DNA from: Mermis nigrescens
Lineage: Eukaryota > Nematoda > Enoplea > Mermithida > Mermithidae
DNA: 64,000 bases
Assembly (NCBI GenBank): GCA_036768485.1
Contig: JAVLUZ010000154.1
Location: 945,308-1,009,307, forward strand
Reading direction: 5' to 3'
Shown: piece by piece, positions 12,612 through 23,057 of the stretch
How positions within the stretch are numbered: the stretch's first letter is position 1
How the letters are laid out: the number at the start of each line of letters is the position of its first letter
Notes under the pieces: generated by a model
Database searches by the model: none
Told to the model about the DNA's origin: nothing
The model's input: only the letters and a program-made list of their open reading frames with translations
Position numbers and translations under genes: made by a program

Positions 12612-13198
12612 TGAAGAAATTGTCACAGATAGTTTCTTTGAGCCCTGAATTTTGCAAAATGCGACTTTACATTGCATCGAGACTATCTCGACTATTCGAC
12701 GTATTTTCGGTGACTAAAGGTACTTAAGTCTTAATAATTAGATTAATTATATCCCACAAATTTAAAAAAGGATACGGTAATTTTCTCGAACAAGGCAGCA
12801 TCGTTACACCCACCTCATAGGTCGATCGGTAGACGAACAATAGAATTGAATATTAGAAGAGATAATTTACTATACAGTAGGTTCCATAAAAAACCAATAC
12901 GTTTTATTTTTAAAATGTCTCAAGCCTAAACAAGCTAAAGATATGCGATTTACACTGTTGCATAGAGTAACTGATCTTATATGAAGGACAAAATTTTTTA
13001 TTTGGAATCCTTTATGAAGTGAGCAAGTGGCAAATTTCGAAAGGTTAGCTTAAAGCTAGTGATGATGTGCTTAAAATTTGTAATACTCGTACTTTTCCTC
13101 AAACGCTATAGAATTACTTCGTCATCAAGAATGCTTAAATTATTTCTTGCCAAATTATCTAATAAAATATGAAATCCTCACTAGAAAATGTTCTCTGA
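12612..13198. other. Non-coding spacer
   Basis: AT-rich sequence between the Helitron-like copy and the PIF/Harbinger element. A weak fragment of the 19680-type palindrome may lie near 12715-12780. Nothing else was recognised. Confidence 0.35.
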
Positions 13199-13682
13199 GG
13201 GCCGAATCACAGAACGTTGGGTAAGATGAATGCATGGCAAAGGTAAAGGTTGGGTTATGTCTAGCTACCTTAGGTTTACCAGCCTTGGTAAGTTACCTAT
13301 GGTTTGCCAAGCTCTGGTATCACAGACGGTTAGGTGATGGCAAGGTAAGTACCTAAGGGTAAACGTTAGGTAGACGAGAAAATTTATCATTTTTATTGCA
13401 AATCCATTCAGTTTAGCGTCTGACATTCTCTGAATTATTGTAAAATACAAATTAAATTGATTTGTATTCATTCAAAAAGGGCAAATTCATATGTCAATAT
13501 TTTCGAACTCCGGTGATTCAGATGGCCACATTGCCTCGACCAGCCAATATTATCAACTGTAAAATTATGTTGCTTCTTTTCTAGCTTGATTTTATGTAAC
13601 GTGCATATGCTTACATGAACTTCGGGTGATAAAGGAAAATGACGACGTGTGCTTCTTTGTTTCAGATAGGGTGAAATCAGAG

Positions 13683-15642
13683 CAGAGGCGTAGCCAGGAT
13701 TTTGGTTCGGGGGGGGCATAAACAAAAATTTTTCAAGACTACTTTTGCATTGAATGCCAGTAATGTTATGTAAGGTAAAACTGAGTTTTTCGACCTTTAG
13801 TAGTGTAGCCCAGTGTTTTTTTTGCACAAAGTCCGTTTGTACATGTACAAAGATGGTCCCCGAAAGTCTTCGTACATTTTGTAGACACAAATTTTTGAGT
13901 ACTATAATATGGTACGGTAGCGATTTTATGGTGGTTAAAACAGCTGTTCGACTTTTAATAGTATAGTTTAGCTAATTTTTGGGTCTCTAAGGGCAAAAAT
14001 CACTAATAATCGTCTTAAAACGGCGCGAAGCGCCGAAAAATTTGACATTTTTCCTTTTAAAATGCAATTTCTGCCAGTATAAAGATATATAGAATACACA
14101 ATTACTCATTTCGGCGCGAAGCGCCGAAAATTGTTACGAATTTTAGACCTTTTTTGCAATTTTTGTCTTCCCAAAAATCTTTGTACCTGTGGAAAGACGG
14201 TCCCGAAAAGTCTTTGACATCGAGAAAAATCTTTGCTGAATACAAAAAAACACTGATGTATCCTAGCTAATTTGTGGGTTTCTGACGATCAAAAATACAA
14301 AAAGTGTAAAGCGGCTCGAAGTGCCGAAAATTTTTGGAATTTCTACCGTTTTCATGTAGAATTTACGGCCTTTCTATTGACAGACATTTCGGAAATTATA
14401 AGTGGCGCAAAGTGCCGAGAAATTTAGTCATTTTTTATCGCCCTTAACATTTTGTAGCTCGGTGAATACTAATAGTCTGACAGAGCAGAAAATTATCGAA
14501 TTTCTACAAAACAATTTTCACAGTTCAAGCTTCTAACAAGAAAACTACGAATTACTTACTTTGTCTGAAGATATATTGAGTGATTCAGGCTTTTTGATGC
14601 AATGCTGGAGCTTTACAAAAAGAAAGAACAGTAACAGGCGGCGCTATGCGCCGCAAAATTTTGACGTTTCTGCACTTTAAACTCAATTTACACCGCTTAA
14701 ATCATACAAAAAAGACAAATTAATGCCGGCGCGAAACGGCGAAAATTTTTAGAAATTCTCAACTCTTTTACCTGGCTTGTTCTCCCTAAAATCTCGTTGC
14801 ACATGTACAACGAGATTTTACGGTTGCGGGGTTCTGGGATGGCGCGCTCGAGCGTTCCCAGCGGAATCCGAGGCAGAGTCCCGGAAAATATTGTAAAGAA
14901 AGCATTTTAATGTTAAATAGTAACGTTGTAATTTTCGCAAAATCGGCCAAATCTCGGTTCAGAATCAAGCAAGCCCAAAACACTTGAAGTTGATGAACTT
15001 CTACATTGCACAAAACTTCTGAGCTGAAATGCGTTTTTTGACCTCTGCTGATTACATAGCGCAGCTACGGGTCGCTGCCAATAAGATATAGAAAAATGTA
15101 TCAATGAAAATTGTGTTCTTAACGTTTTCAGGCCCATTTGCGGCCTTCTTATTTACAAGATGCAGTTCAGAAAACAGGAAATGCGCAAAAACATAAGGAA
15201 ATTTGGCCATTCCTTTCATTTAAAATAGGATTTTATTTCCTTGTAAAAAAAGACAAACAAATCAAAGAATAGACAAACTGGTACACAACAGACAAACAAA
15301 GCAGAGAATAGACAAACTGGTACTTAATCATTTCCGCACTCTTACTATTAGGCTCAACAAGCATGCGAAGTTTCAATCAACGAACAAATAGTGCATTAAA
15401 TTACTAAAGTGATGTGGAGTGCTGGATTATTTTAGCTGATTCAAGCTTTTTAATTCATTAGATCTATATAACAATAAATAATAATGACTCGGCGCGAAGC
15501 GCCGGAAAATTTTGACGTTTTTGCCTTTTTTGAACTCAGTTTTCTGGACACACATTATTGCAACAGAAAAATCAACAATATTTCTGAAAAAATTTCAGGG
15601 GGGGGCATGTGCCCCCAAGGCCCCCCCTTGGCTACGCCTATG
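13683..15642. mobile_element. hAT-type non-autonomous element with 8-bp TSD
   Basis: Perfect 8-bp direct repeats AATCAGAG (13675-13682 and 15643-15650) bracket the element. Its ends are CAGAGGCGTAGCCAGG and, inverted, CATAGGCGTAGCCAAGG. An 8-bp duplication and CA(G)-starting TIRs are hAT hallmarks. The interior repeats the hairpin-forming GGCGCGAAGCGCC motif or decayed forms at about 14022, 14111, 14310, 14404, 14639, 14728 and 15491. A further MITE sits at 13811-14255. Minus-strand ORFs at 14786-15137 show no transposase motif. Confidence 0.75.
13811..14255. mobile_element. hAT-type MITE, CAGTGTTTTTT ends
   Basis: It starts CAGTGTTTTTTTTG and ends AAAAAAACACTG (inverted ends). Flanking octamers GTGTAGCC and ATGTATCC match at 6 of 8 positions. 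The same family occurs intact at 52718-53453 and as a right-end fragment at 59210-59336. It is nested inside another hAT element. Confidence 0.65.
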
Positions 15643-16031
15643 AATCAGAGTAATTAATCGATGGGCATTGACCTTGCTAAATCTGTATAGCATATAAAAC
15701 TGTTGGTCATTGTAAATTTCAAACGGTTCAGTCCCTTTAATGAGCCGATGTGCATGAAAGAATAAATCTTCCTCGTTTTCACTTGCATCATCCAAAATTT
15801 GATCAAATCCATTGAAAACGTAGACTAATTGAATATTAACAGACCTTTACCTCTGCTCTCAGCAAGGGTAAGATCATTGGGTAAATTTGTCTTTATTTAC
15901 CAGAGCTTTACCTTACCTTTACCTTACCCAACCTTCTGTGATATGGCAATCTCTAACCTAACCTAGAGTTTACCTAAGGGTAGCTAATTTACCAAAAGGC
16001 AAGTCTTACCTAACCTTCTGTGATATGGCCC

Positions 16032-16866
16032 TAAGTAACTCGATATTAGATCATATATTTCCAAGGAAATGGAGTGCACGGAGCAGGCGTCGAAGCGTAG
16101 AAAATTGAATTTTTATTTTATTTACGATGAATCAAGAGGTGACAGTAGCGAATATATTTAAATATTATGAAAGTTACTAAAAACGTTCGTCAGAGTCGTG
16201 CGTGCTTAACAAATTGTTTAAAAAGATTTTTGTGCCATCATATCGAAGTCAAGTGGACCTCGCAAAAACTTCTTGCAGTACGCATGCTTCTAGTTATATT
16301 ATCACAAATTATATACTATTCGATGTACAATTGAATTTGCTTTCTTTTGATATCATTGTTTTTATTCTGCATACAATATTTGATTTAATATATATTAAAA
16401 ATAAGCTGATTGTTTTTTATATGGAACTCCCTGTCAGTTCTATATTCACTATATTTGTTAGTCTCTTTACTCATTCATTCACTTAAAAGATAAGATAACG
16501 CGGATTAGGTGCTAAATTTGACTGCAGGCCGTTAAAAAATAAAGGAAGAAAATTGATGTGGCTGTTGGCTAAACAAATTAAAGTCTCGTAATTAGGATGA
16601 TTTCATACTGCAAATTCAGAAATCGCGCCAAACAAATTGAAGTTTATAAAGGCTTTACCCTTAATAAATTGCAAATAACATCACAAAATTTGTTACGTGC
16701 GTAGCAATAAGTAGTTTTTAAGGATTAATAATTCTCAAGCATCCAAGTTAGCAATCTGAATCTTACTCGTATTCTTGAAGTCGAGTCTATGGCTCAGAAA
16801 GCTTGAGTATCCGTTGCAATTTGTAAATTATTCGAGTCTAGCAAAAAAGCCAAACTAAAAAGTTTT
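16032..16866. other. AT-rich non-coding stretch
   Basis: An open frame of 94 codons at 16202-16486 is hydrophobic and AT-driven, without a recognisable domain. No other feature was seen. Confidence 0.35.
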
Positions 16867-17310
16867 TATAGTCTGTTTCATTTATTCGGAGCTTTTTAGT
16901 CAATTCTTTTGAGGACTACAGTAAGCGAAACAAGACGAATTACTGTAATTCGGCAGATCAGCTCAGTTAGGGCGAGTGGCTGGAATTCTTCCATTTTCAA
17001 TGCACTAATCCGTCTAAATAAATTTAATTTAGGCATTTAAGCAGTACTGGGCGCTGCGTTTCTAAACATTTTAGTCTATTGTGTTTAAAGTGTCAACTAA
17101 GGATAAGCTGAATGCGCGATTTATATGTGTAAGTTGATTAATTTGCTGGAGACAAGAATAAATTATGCCGCAAAAATGTTGTTGAAAAAACCGTCTTTAC
17201 TACATAGCTATAGTGAGATCTAGCGACCTACAGTAAATAAGAAAGAAGGGTTACTGTAACCTCCGAAAACATTTGCTGAAAAAGCTCTCGGATAAATGAA
17301 ACAGACTATA
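16867..17310. mobile_element. MITE, TATAGTCTGTTTCATT terminal repeats (M5)
   Basis: A 444-bp member with ends TATAGTCTGTTTCATTTATT and the inverted ATAAATGAAACAGACTATA. A related half-site starts near 2222 (TATAGGTTGTTTCATTTATT). It is the longest of the five TA-flanked MITEs. Non-coding. Confidence 0.7.
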
Positions 17311-17392
17311 ATTTTATTCAGAATAAGTAAAAGTCAATCTTTACTCCGCAACGATACTTATCACGTAAAGCCGATTTAGTTTGAGCGGCTGA

Positions 17393-19562
17393 AGATACTT
17401 AAGACACAATTTCTGATAAGTTCAACCTTCGACAATGGTGAGTTTTGATAAGTCAAAAATTAATCATACCTCAGAACAATATATATAGCACAGTTTTTTA
17501 TTTTAAACATCATGGTGTTATTCATTTGACATGAAAATAAAAATCCGCTGTCCTACAGTACGCCAAACATCGAATTTTTTTCCATTTTTAACATTTTTCA
17601 TTACTTTTATTAAAATTCGATTTTCTCCACGAATAATTAATATCATTCCTTCAAACAGCTTTCAATGGATAGGAAAAAAATTTTATAAGCTTATTAAATA
17701 AATTGCTATACACTTTACTTTACACTTCACACTGCGATTTAAACTTAATAAGTATTCGTTAAAAATTACAGAAAATTTTAACTTATTATCGGTTCCTGTT
17801 GGTCCCTTACATATACAGCAAAAGCTTTTGCTCTGTTTAAACAGCATGTGCCTTGGACAGATACAAAAAAATTTATCAAAAAAAGTACCCTGGACCACCA
17901 AAACAAGCGTCCGATTGACCCTATATACCCAAATTTGCATATAAAAACAGTTCATTGCATAAGCACAGCCTTTTCTAAGCGAATACTTAATATCATTCGT
18001 TAACATAGCTACCAATTAATAGAGAAAATATTTTCTATCAGCTAAATGCAAAAGATTGTTATACGCATCACTTTATACTTTACACTCCACTTCAAACTTG
18101 GTACATATTCGTTAAAAATTACAAAAGTTTTTAACATTTACGGTTCCTGCGGGTTTTTTATTTGAAAAGCAAAATAGTTTGCCTTTTTACACAGCTTATC
18201 CCTTAGTCTAAACATAAATAAAATTCTAGCAAAATAAAAGTACTCTGAACTACCAAAACAAGCGTCCGATTGACCCAACCCGTCCGAAACAACGTCCTGT
18301 GCTTATGCAATGCCCTGTTTTTATATGCAAATTTGGCTATATTGGGGCAACCGGACGCTTGTTTTGGTGGTCCAGAGTACTTTTTTTGATAAATTTTGTT
18401 TTGTATTTAGTCCAAGGCACACGCTGTGTAAACAGAGGAAAATGTTTTGCTGTATATGTAAGACACCCACAGGAACCGAAAATAAGTTAAAATTTTTTTG
18501 TAATTTTTAACGAATACTTATTAAGTTTAAACCGCGGTGTAAAGTGTAAAGTAAAGTGTATAACATTTTTTTGCATTCAGCTAATAGGAAATTTTTTCTC
18601 TATCGATTGGTAGCTGTTTCAACGAATGATATTGATTATTCGTTGAGAAAAGCCTGTGCTCATGCAATGCACTGTTTTTATATGCAAATTTGGGTATAAT
18701 GGGTCAATCGGACGCTTGTTTTGGTAGTTCAGGGTACTTTAATTTTGCTAGAATTTTTTTTACACTAGACTAAGGGATAAGTTGTATAAAATTTACGAGG
18801 TATTTTGCTTTTCATGTAATAGACCCGCAGGAACCGTAAATATGTTTAAAATTTTTGTAATTTTCAAAGAATATGTATTAAGTTTAAACTGCAGTGTAAA
18901 GTGTAAAGTGAAGTACATAACGATTTTTCTCATTCATCTGATAAAAAATTCTCTTCTCTATCATTTGGTAGCTGTTTTAACGGATAGTATTCATTGAGAA
19001 AAGGCTCTGCTTATGCAATACACTATTTTTATATGCAAATTTGTGTATATTAGGTCAATCGGACGCTGGTTTTGGTGGTCCAGGGTACTTTTTCTTTGAT
19101 TAAATTTTTTTGTATTTAGTCCGAGGCACACGCTGTGTAAAGAGGGCAAAAGTTTTTGCTGTATATGTAAGGGACCAACTGGAACCGAAAATAAGTTGAA
19201 ATTTTCTGTAATTTTTAACGGATACTTATTAACTTTAAATCGCAGTGTAAAGTGTAAAGTAAAGTGTATTACAATTTTTTGCATTTAGCTAATAGAAAAT
19301 TTATTTTTCTATCCATTGAAAGCTGTTTGAATGAATGATATTAATTATTTGTGGAGAAAACCGAATTTTAATAAAAGTAATGAAAAATGGTGAAAATGGC
19401 GATAAATTCAATGTTTGGCGTACTGTAGCACAGCGGATTTTCATTTTCAAGTCAAATAAATAACACCATGATGTTCAGAATAAAAAACTGTTTTATTCTG
19501 AGGTATGTTTAATTTTTAACTTATCACAAAGTTGGTCGAACTCCTCAGAAATTGTGTCTTTA
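17393..19562. repeat. Long inverted repeat built of ~355-bp units
   Basis: The left end (17393-17570: ACACAATTTCTGATAAG, then CATGGTGTTATT, then AGTACGCCAAACAT) recurs inverted at 19400-19562. The interior is an array of ~350-360-bp units, inverted in the left half and direct in the right half. Each contains ATATGCAAATTTG, GGACGCTTGTTTTGG and TTTACACT-like motifs; direct units start near 18296, 18657 and 19006. ORFs in this array (17683-18015, 18299-18510, 18782-18997, 18991-19284) all translate the same unit and are not gene evidence. This is probably a fold-back element, but no target duplication was identified. Confidence 0.65.
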
Positions 19563-19865
19563 GCCTTCGTGACTAGAAGAATATCATCCCGTAAATTTAA
19601 AAACTGCCCCATCATGAAGCGTTGGTTCAAATTATTTAATTTGATTCGTCACAAGATCGAGAAAATGAACATTTTATTCATTAATTTAAAACTTGAATTT
19701 TTTATATTTTTTCATCAGATTAGACGAAATCCAATGTTTATTTGATGGGGCAGTTTTTAAATTTACGGGATGATATTCTTCTAGTCACGAAGGCTTAAGA
19801 CACAATTTCTGATAAGTTCGACCAACTTTGTGATAAGTTAAAAATTAAACATACCTCAGAACAAC
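19490..19865. repeat. Near-perfect palindrome (~375 bp)
   Basis: The arms include GACTAGAAGAATATCATCCC on the left and its reverse complement on the right (about 19570-19600 and 19760-19790), centred near 19680. The outer arm sequence (TCTGAGGTATGTTTAATTTT) also matches the end of the adjacent long inverted repeat. Related fragments lie near 7830 and 8110. Confidence 0.65.
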
Positions 19866-19998
19866 ATATATAAAAAATTAGCAAACGACATTGTAGATGT
19901 AAAAAAGCTATAAAATTGCCCGTGCATGCATGTATGACGCTCTGTGCGCAGTACTCTATTAATGGACTGCACTGCATGATTTACGAACATAAACATAG

Positions 19999-20220
19999 GT
20001 AAGTGCGTACAATACTTTCTTTTTACAGAATAACATTCAAACTGCAACACTGGTGATGATCGTTGTGATTTTCGTTTTTGTATTATGTGGCTTTTTAAAA
20101 AAGCACGCACTGATTGCTGACAAGCACGAAAAATCTAAGACTTTAGCAGCTGTGATGCCCCGCCGGAATCGACGATTCGGACCTAACAAAAATTTACGAG
20201 TGCTTAGCCGCTTTGAATGA
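19999..20220 (+). other. Possible small exon with one membrane segment (unproven)
   Basis: A pyrimidine tract ending TTTTTACAG at 20028 precedes an open frame (20029-20220, 63 codons plus stop). It encodes a hydrophobic run (TLVMIVVIFVFVLCGFL) followed by a basic tail. A GTAAGT at 19999 lies only 30 bp upstream of the AG, too short for a usual metazoan intron, so a donor further upstream would be needed. A second overlapping frame (20166-20378) encodes a lysine-rich stretch. I recognise no family. It could be a chance frame. Confidence 0.2.
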
Positions 20221-21013
20221 TGGCCAAAAACGACTTGCAAAAGATGTTGGAGCTAGTAAAAAAAGACTCAACGACTGCATAAAGTTTTCGTCGAAAAAGA
20301 AGACTATCAATGATCAAGCCAAAGTAAAATCCGAAACCCCACTTGGAGTAATGCGAGGCACTTGCTTCCTTGGATAAAAGTCAGAAGGATTGTTTGAAAG
20401 ACGTCCAAGAAACGGACGCACATATATCAGACTCCGCCTGAGCTACGGAGCCAGGACAGCCGTAGATCCCTCGTAAGCTGAGTGGCAACATGGACAGTGC
20501 ATCAGATACCAACACCGTTGTCTATCACTCGACAAAGTCTGCCATAAGCAATGCTTAGGACAATGACATGATTTCTTTAAGTGATAGTTTTTTAATTTGT
20601 ACGATTTTTCACTCATTACTGACTTTATTGCACTTTATGCTACTATGACCAGATATGCCTTTACGTTTTTTGGGGGTCTAGACAACCGGATTCGAAAAGT
20701 GGGAAATTTTCTCTGCAAAAGCAAAACGAGACAAAAAACGGATAGAAATTCAAAATTTTCAAAAAAGTGCTTAAAATTGTCCAAAAAGCGTGTGATAACG
20801 TTAGTTTAAACGCTTTTTTACCGCTTATACCAGTTTTTGAAGTCATTTTGGTCCAGAAAAGCTCAAGTCTTGCAAACCCCTCCAAGATTGGTCATGGTGT
20901 GCACCATGTTTGCGACTCCATATGATATATGAATGATATATGTATAAATACTAGGGCGTTCTAGGTCTACTCAATCGACTCAGGAACGGCTAGTATTTAC
21001 CTTTGGGGCTTAC
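20221..21013. other. Non-coding, with fragment of a 61-kb-type repeat
   Basis: The segment 20650-20890 resembles the fold-back repeat near 61165-61760 (shared GGGAAATTTT and TACCAGTTTTTGA motifs). The remainder to 21013 is AT-rich with nothing recognised. Confidence 0.4.
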
Positions 21014-21400
21014 TTAGGTAAGTACTTACGCTACGCTCAGCGCTGGTCCGGTTGCTGAAGGCACAAAGCTTGACCCAACCGAAGTGACCCTCAAATCCTA
21101 CGGCCTCGATCTCCTTGGTCCTAATATTGCTAACCGCAGTTTCGCGGATAATCTTGGCAGCTGCGCCCTACAACTTAACTTCAAGTACCTACCTAACCCC
21201 GGAATGCTCGCGTGGTCAGTTGACCTATCTCAAACCCCAACAACTCTCAAGTTGAATATTTAGCTTGTTTTCTAGTCAAAAGCTCTTCCAGAAAAGTTTT
21301 GGTTCCTAGTAGCACAAAGAACAATCATTCCAACAACAGCGAGCTCTATACTGGACAGTCATCATGGATAAAAATTAAATAATAATTTTGACCAATTTTG
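21014..21400 (+). repeat. R3 interspersed repeat, possibly SINE-like
   Basis: About 390 bp nearly identical to 38748-39130 and about 75-80 per cent similar by eye to 41345-41730. Near its 5' end ACGCTCAGCGCTGG resembles a pol III A box, and CCCTCAAATCC about 50 bp later resembles a B box, which suggests a tRNA-derived SINE head. The copy at 41345 accounts for much of the extra length of the surrounding Helitron-like copy, supporting mobility. The class is uncertain. Confidence 0.45.
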
Positions 21401-21517
21401 ATATGAAAATAGAGAAGTAAATTTCGAAGAAAGAACGAAATACAATGACAAAATTATTCACCTTTTCTATACCGATGGAATTTAAAATAATCGTCGTCAA
21501 GGCCCAGACTCTGTTTA

Positions 21518-21610
21518 CCATACGTGGGCAGCACCAAAATTCTGGGGTGGGGGGAGGGGGTGCAAGATTTTTCAAAGGTCAAATAATGGCCTTAAAATGG
21601 TAGTAAAATA
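21518..21610 (+). repeat. R1 repeat, 5' fragment
   Basis: Begins CCATACGTGGGCAGCACC and runs about 90 bp before the reversed solo LTR starts. A second R1 begins again directly after that LTR. Confidence 0.6.
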
Positions 21611-22142
21611 TGTTACGACTTGGTAACAAAAAGGGAGGGGTTCGACTGAAATTGATATGTTTCGAGATTAAGGCAAGTCAATTCTTAGTTTAACTCTCGC
21701 TTTATTATTCGTAAAACAACAAAAGATGATAATTTGTGCGTACGATACGTGTTTTACAATATTCAAACTCGTAATCTCGATATTATGGATTCTGCTCTCT
21801 TAAACCCTTATTCTGTTCGTTTATTTTGTTCGTTTTATTGTTATTTTCGATTATCATTGCTCTCGATTTTATTTTAAGTCTTGCCGGTTTCTTTTAACTC
21901 GGCTTATGATCTCGTGCAGAGTCACTCGGGTTCTCGCTGTCTGACTGTTCGGGTGTCTGAGTAATTGTATGACTCTCGCTCGACTGAAACAGATATTTTA
22001 TTCACATTTTAAGTATATTATGTAAAGTTAAGACCGTCATTTATTTTTTGCATGCGTACATATTTCGCTGTACTTTATTCATAGTTATTTCTGTCTCTCG
22101 CTTCAAACCCCGTTTAATAGCAGACCTCGAAACAGGTTGTCA
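21611..22142 (-). mobile_element. Solo LTR of element B family
   Basis: A 532-bp segment whose reverse complement begins TGACAACCTG and ends CCAAGTCGTAACA. It matches the 3' ~400 bp of the LTR at 33421-34100 and the split LTR at 35076-38743. The 5' part differs from that LTR, so it is a subfamily variant. It has no internal region on either side, hence solo. The flanks are two R1 fragments, and no clean 4-6-bp duplication was found. Confidence 0.7.
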
Positions 22143-22334
22143 GCATACGTGGGCAGCAAGAAAATTCTGGGGGGGGGGTGCAAGATTTTTTTGAAGGTCG
22201 AAAAATGGCCTTAAAAATGGTGGTATGGCGATAAAAACACCATTTTTCTACGTTTCTCATCAAGCACTATCCATTGGCATCGAAAAATTACGAAAAAACG
22301 AAAAAAATTTTCAAAAATTGAATTATGGGGGGTA
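22143..22334 (+). repeat. R1 repeat, 5' part, interrupted by element A
   Basis: R1 runs from its 5' end to the start of the LTR at 22335, and its missing 3' part resumes at 33348 after the LTR element. The R1 copy is therefore older than element A. Confidence 0.7.
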
Positions 22335-22897
22335 TGTTGTAAAGAACTCAAAATTCCACTATCAAAATATTAATTTGTTATTACGTACACGAATTTTATA
22401 AATGCTTACATATTTTATAGCAAATATCTGCGCTCTTTTACGTTGCTAACATAGAAATCGTCGCAAAAACTCTTTTTACGTTTTTTATGTTTTGCTAAGA
22501 AACGCCCAAGATCCGATAACTTTTTATGCTTTCTAGTTTTTATGCACATTGAATCATTGCCCAGTTCTCCGACTCTTGCAAGTCGGGAGTTCCACGTGTC
22601 ATTTTTCAATGCTTAACATAGTCGTATTAATTTTCGATCACGTGAAAAAGCCGAATTTATTCGCGTATAAAAATCCTTGTAAAATGCTAAAAGTCGGTTC
22701 GTATTCGAGAAATAGCTTTGATACTACGAAATAGTGTTGACTCTGTGACGTTTTAACCCTGTATGCTTAATTTATATTACTTGCGACTTATTAAAAGCTA
22801 CAGTACTACAGTCCAAAGATATTATATCACACGATTTGATACGATTAGAGCAGAATAGCATAAGGAAGGATAGAGACAGAGAGCCCTAAGTTTTACA
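22335..22897 (+). repeat. 5' LTR of element A
   Basis: 563 bp, TGTTGTAAAG to AAGTTTTACA. It differs from the 3' LTR at about seven positions by eye, mostly transitions, near 22413, 22490-22493, 22518, 22556, 22794 and 22850. No certain TATA box or poly(A) signal was assigned. Confidence 0.9.
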
Positions 22898-22899
22898 TC

Positions 22900-22916
22900 T
22901 GGCGAGACTGACAGGA
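22900..22916 (+). promoter_or_regulatory. Putative tRNA primer-binding site of element A
   Basis: TGGCGAGACTGACAGGA starts two bases after the 5' LTR. TGG matches the universal tRNA 3' CCA, and the next C implies a G discriminator base, as in eukaryotic tRNA-Ser among others. The actual primer tRNA is not determined. Confidence 0.55.
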
Positions 22917-23057
22917 CGAGCCTGCAACGACGGATAATCGCGCACACTTTTTGGCGATTTTGAAGCGATAATTGAAGCAGCGCAGAGTGGTAATAATCTT
23001 GACGTTTTAGTGACTAGAAGTAAGAAAAATTATCGTAAAGTTTTAGCGCCGGCTATA

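Larger units (their letters stand above)
13468..15830 (-). pseudogene. Harbinger-type transposase (nuclease) relic split by hAT insertion
   Basis: Reading on the minus strand, the first part (about 15830 to 15651) encodes an acidic leader followed by PFEIYNDQQFYMLYRFSK, which resembles the N-terminal segment of HARBI1-type nucleases (a PF-x-E/D-x4-F-x3-YR-F/L-S-K pattern). The hAT element then interrupts the frame. The second part (13682 to 13468) begins with residues including FPLSPEVHVSI, like the PLTPEVQ-type block that follows in this family, then loses similarity and stops. The DDE catalytic core is not visible, so the remnant cannot encode an active enzyme. The family call rests on memory of the domain pattern. 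Confidence 0.4.
13199..16031. mobile_element. PIF/Harbinger-type element, interrupted
   Basis: Terminal inverted repeats start GGGCC(G)AATCACAGAACG on the left; the right end is CTTCTGTGATATGGCCC. The flanking trinucleotides are TGA and TAA, which fit the 3-bp TNA duplication of PIF/Harbinger with one substitution. Subterminal TTACC/GGTAA-rich blocks (13230-13370 and 15850-16030) mirror one another. A minus-strand transposase relic supports the assignment. A hAT element at 13683-15642 accounts for most of the internal length. Confidence 0.6.

Noticed and set aside
17683..19284. A set of similar ORFs (YMQIWVY..., LVLVVQGTFF...)
   Set aside because: All lie in the same ~355-bp repeat unit, on both strands; copy similarity is at DNA level with no codon bias.
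21027..21261. An open reading of about 78 codons in R3 that is also open in the 38748 copy
   Set aside because: The two copies are nearly identical DNA, so shared openness is expected; the third copy (41345) is riddled with stops, and the peptide matches no family I know.
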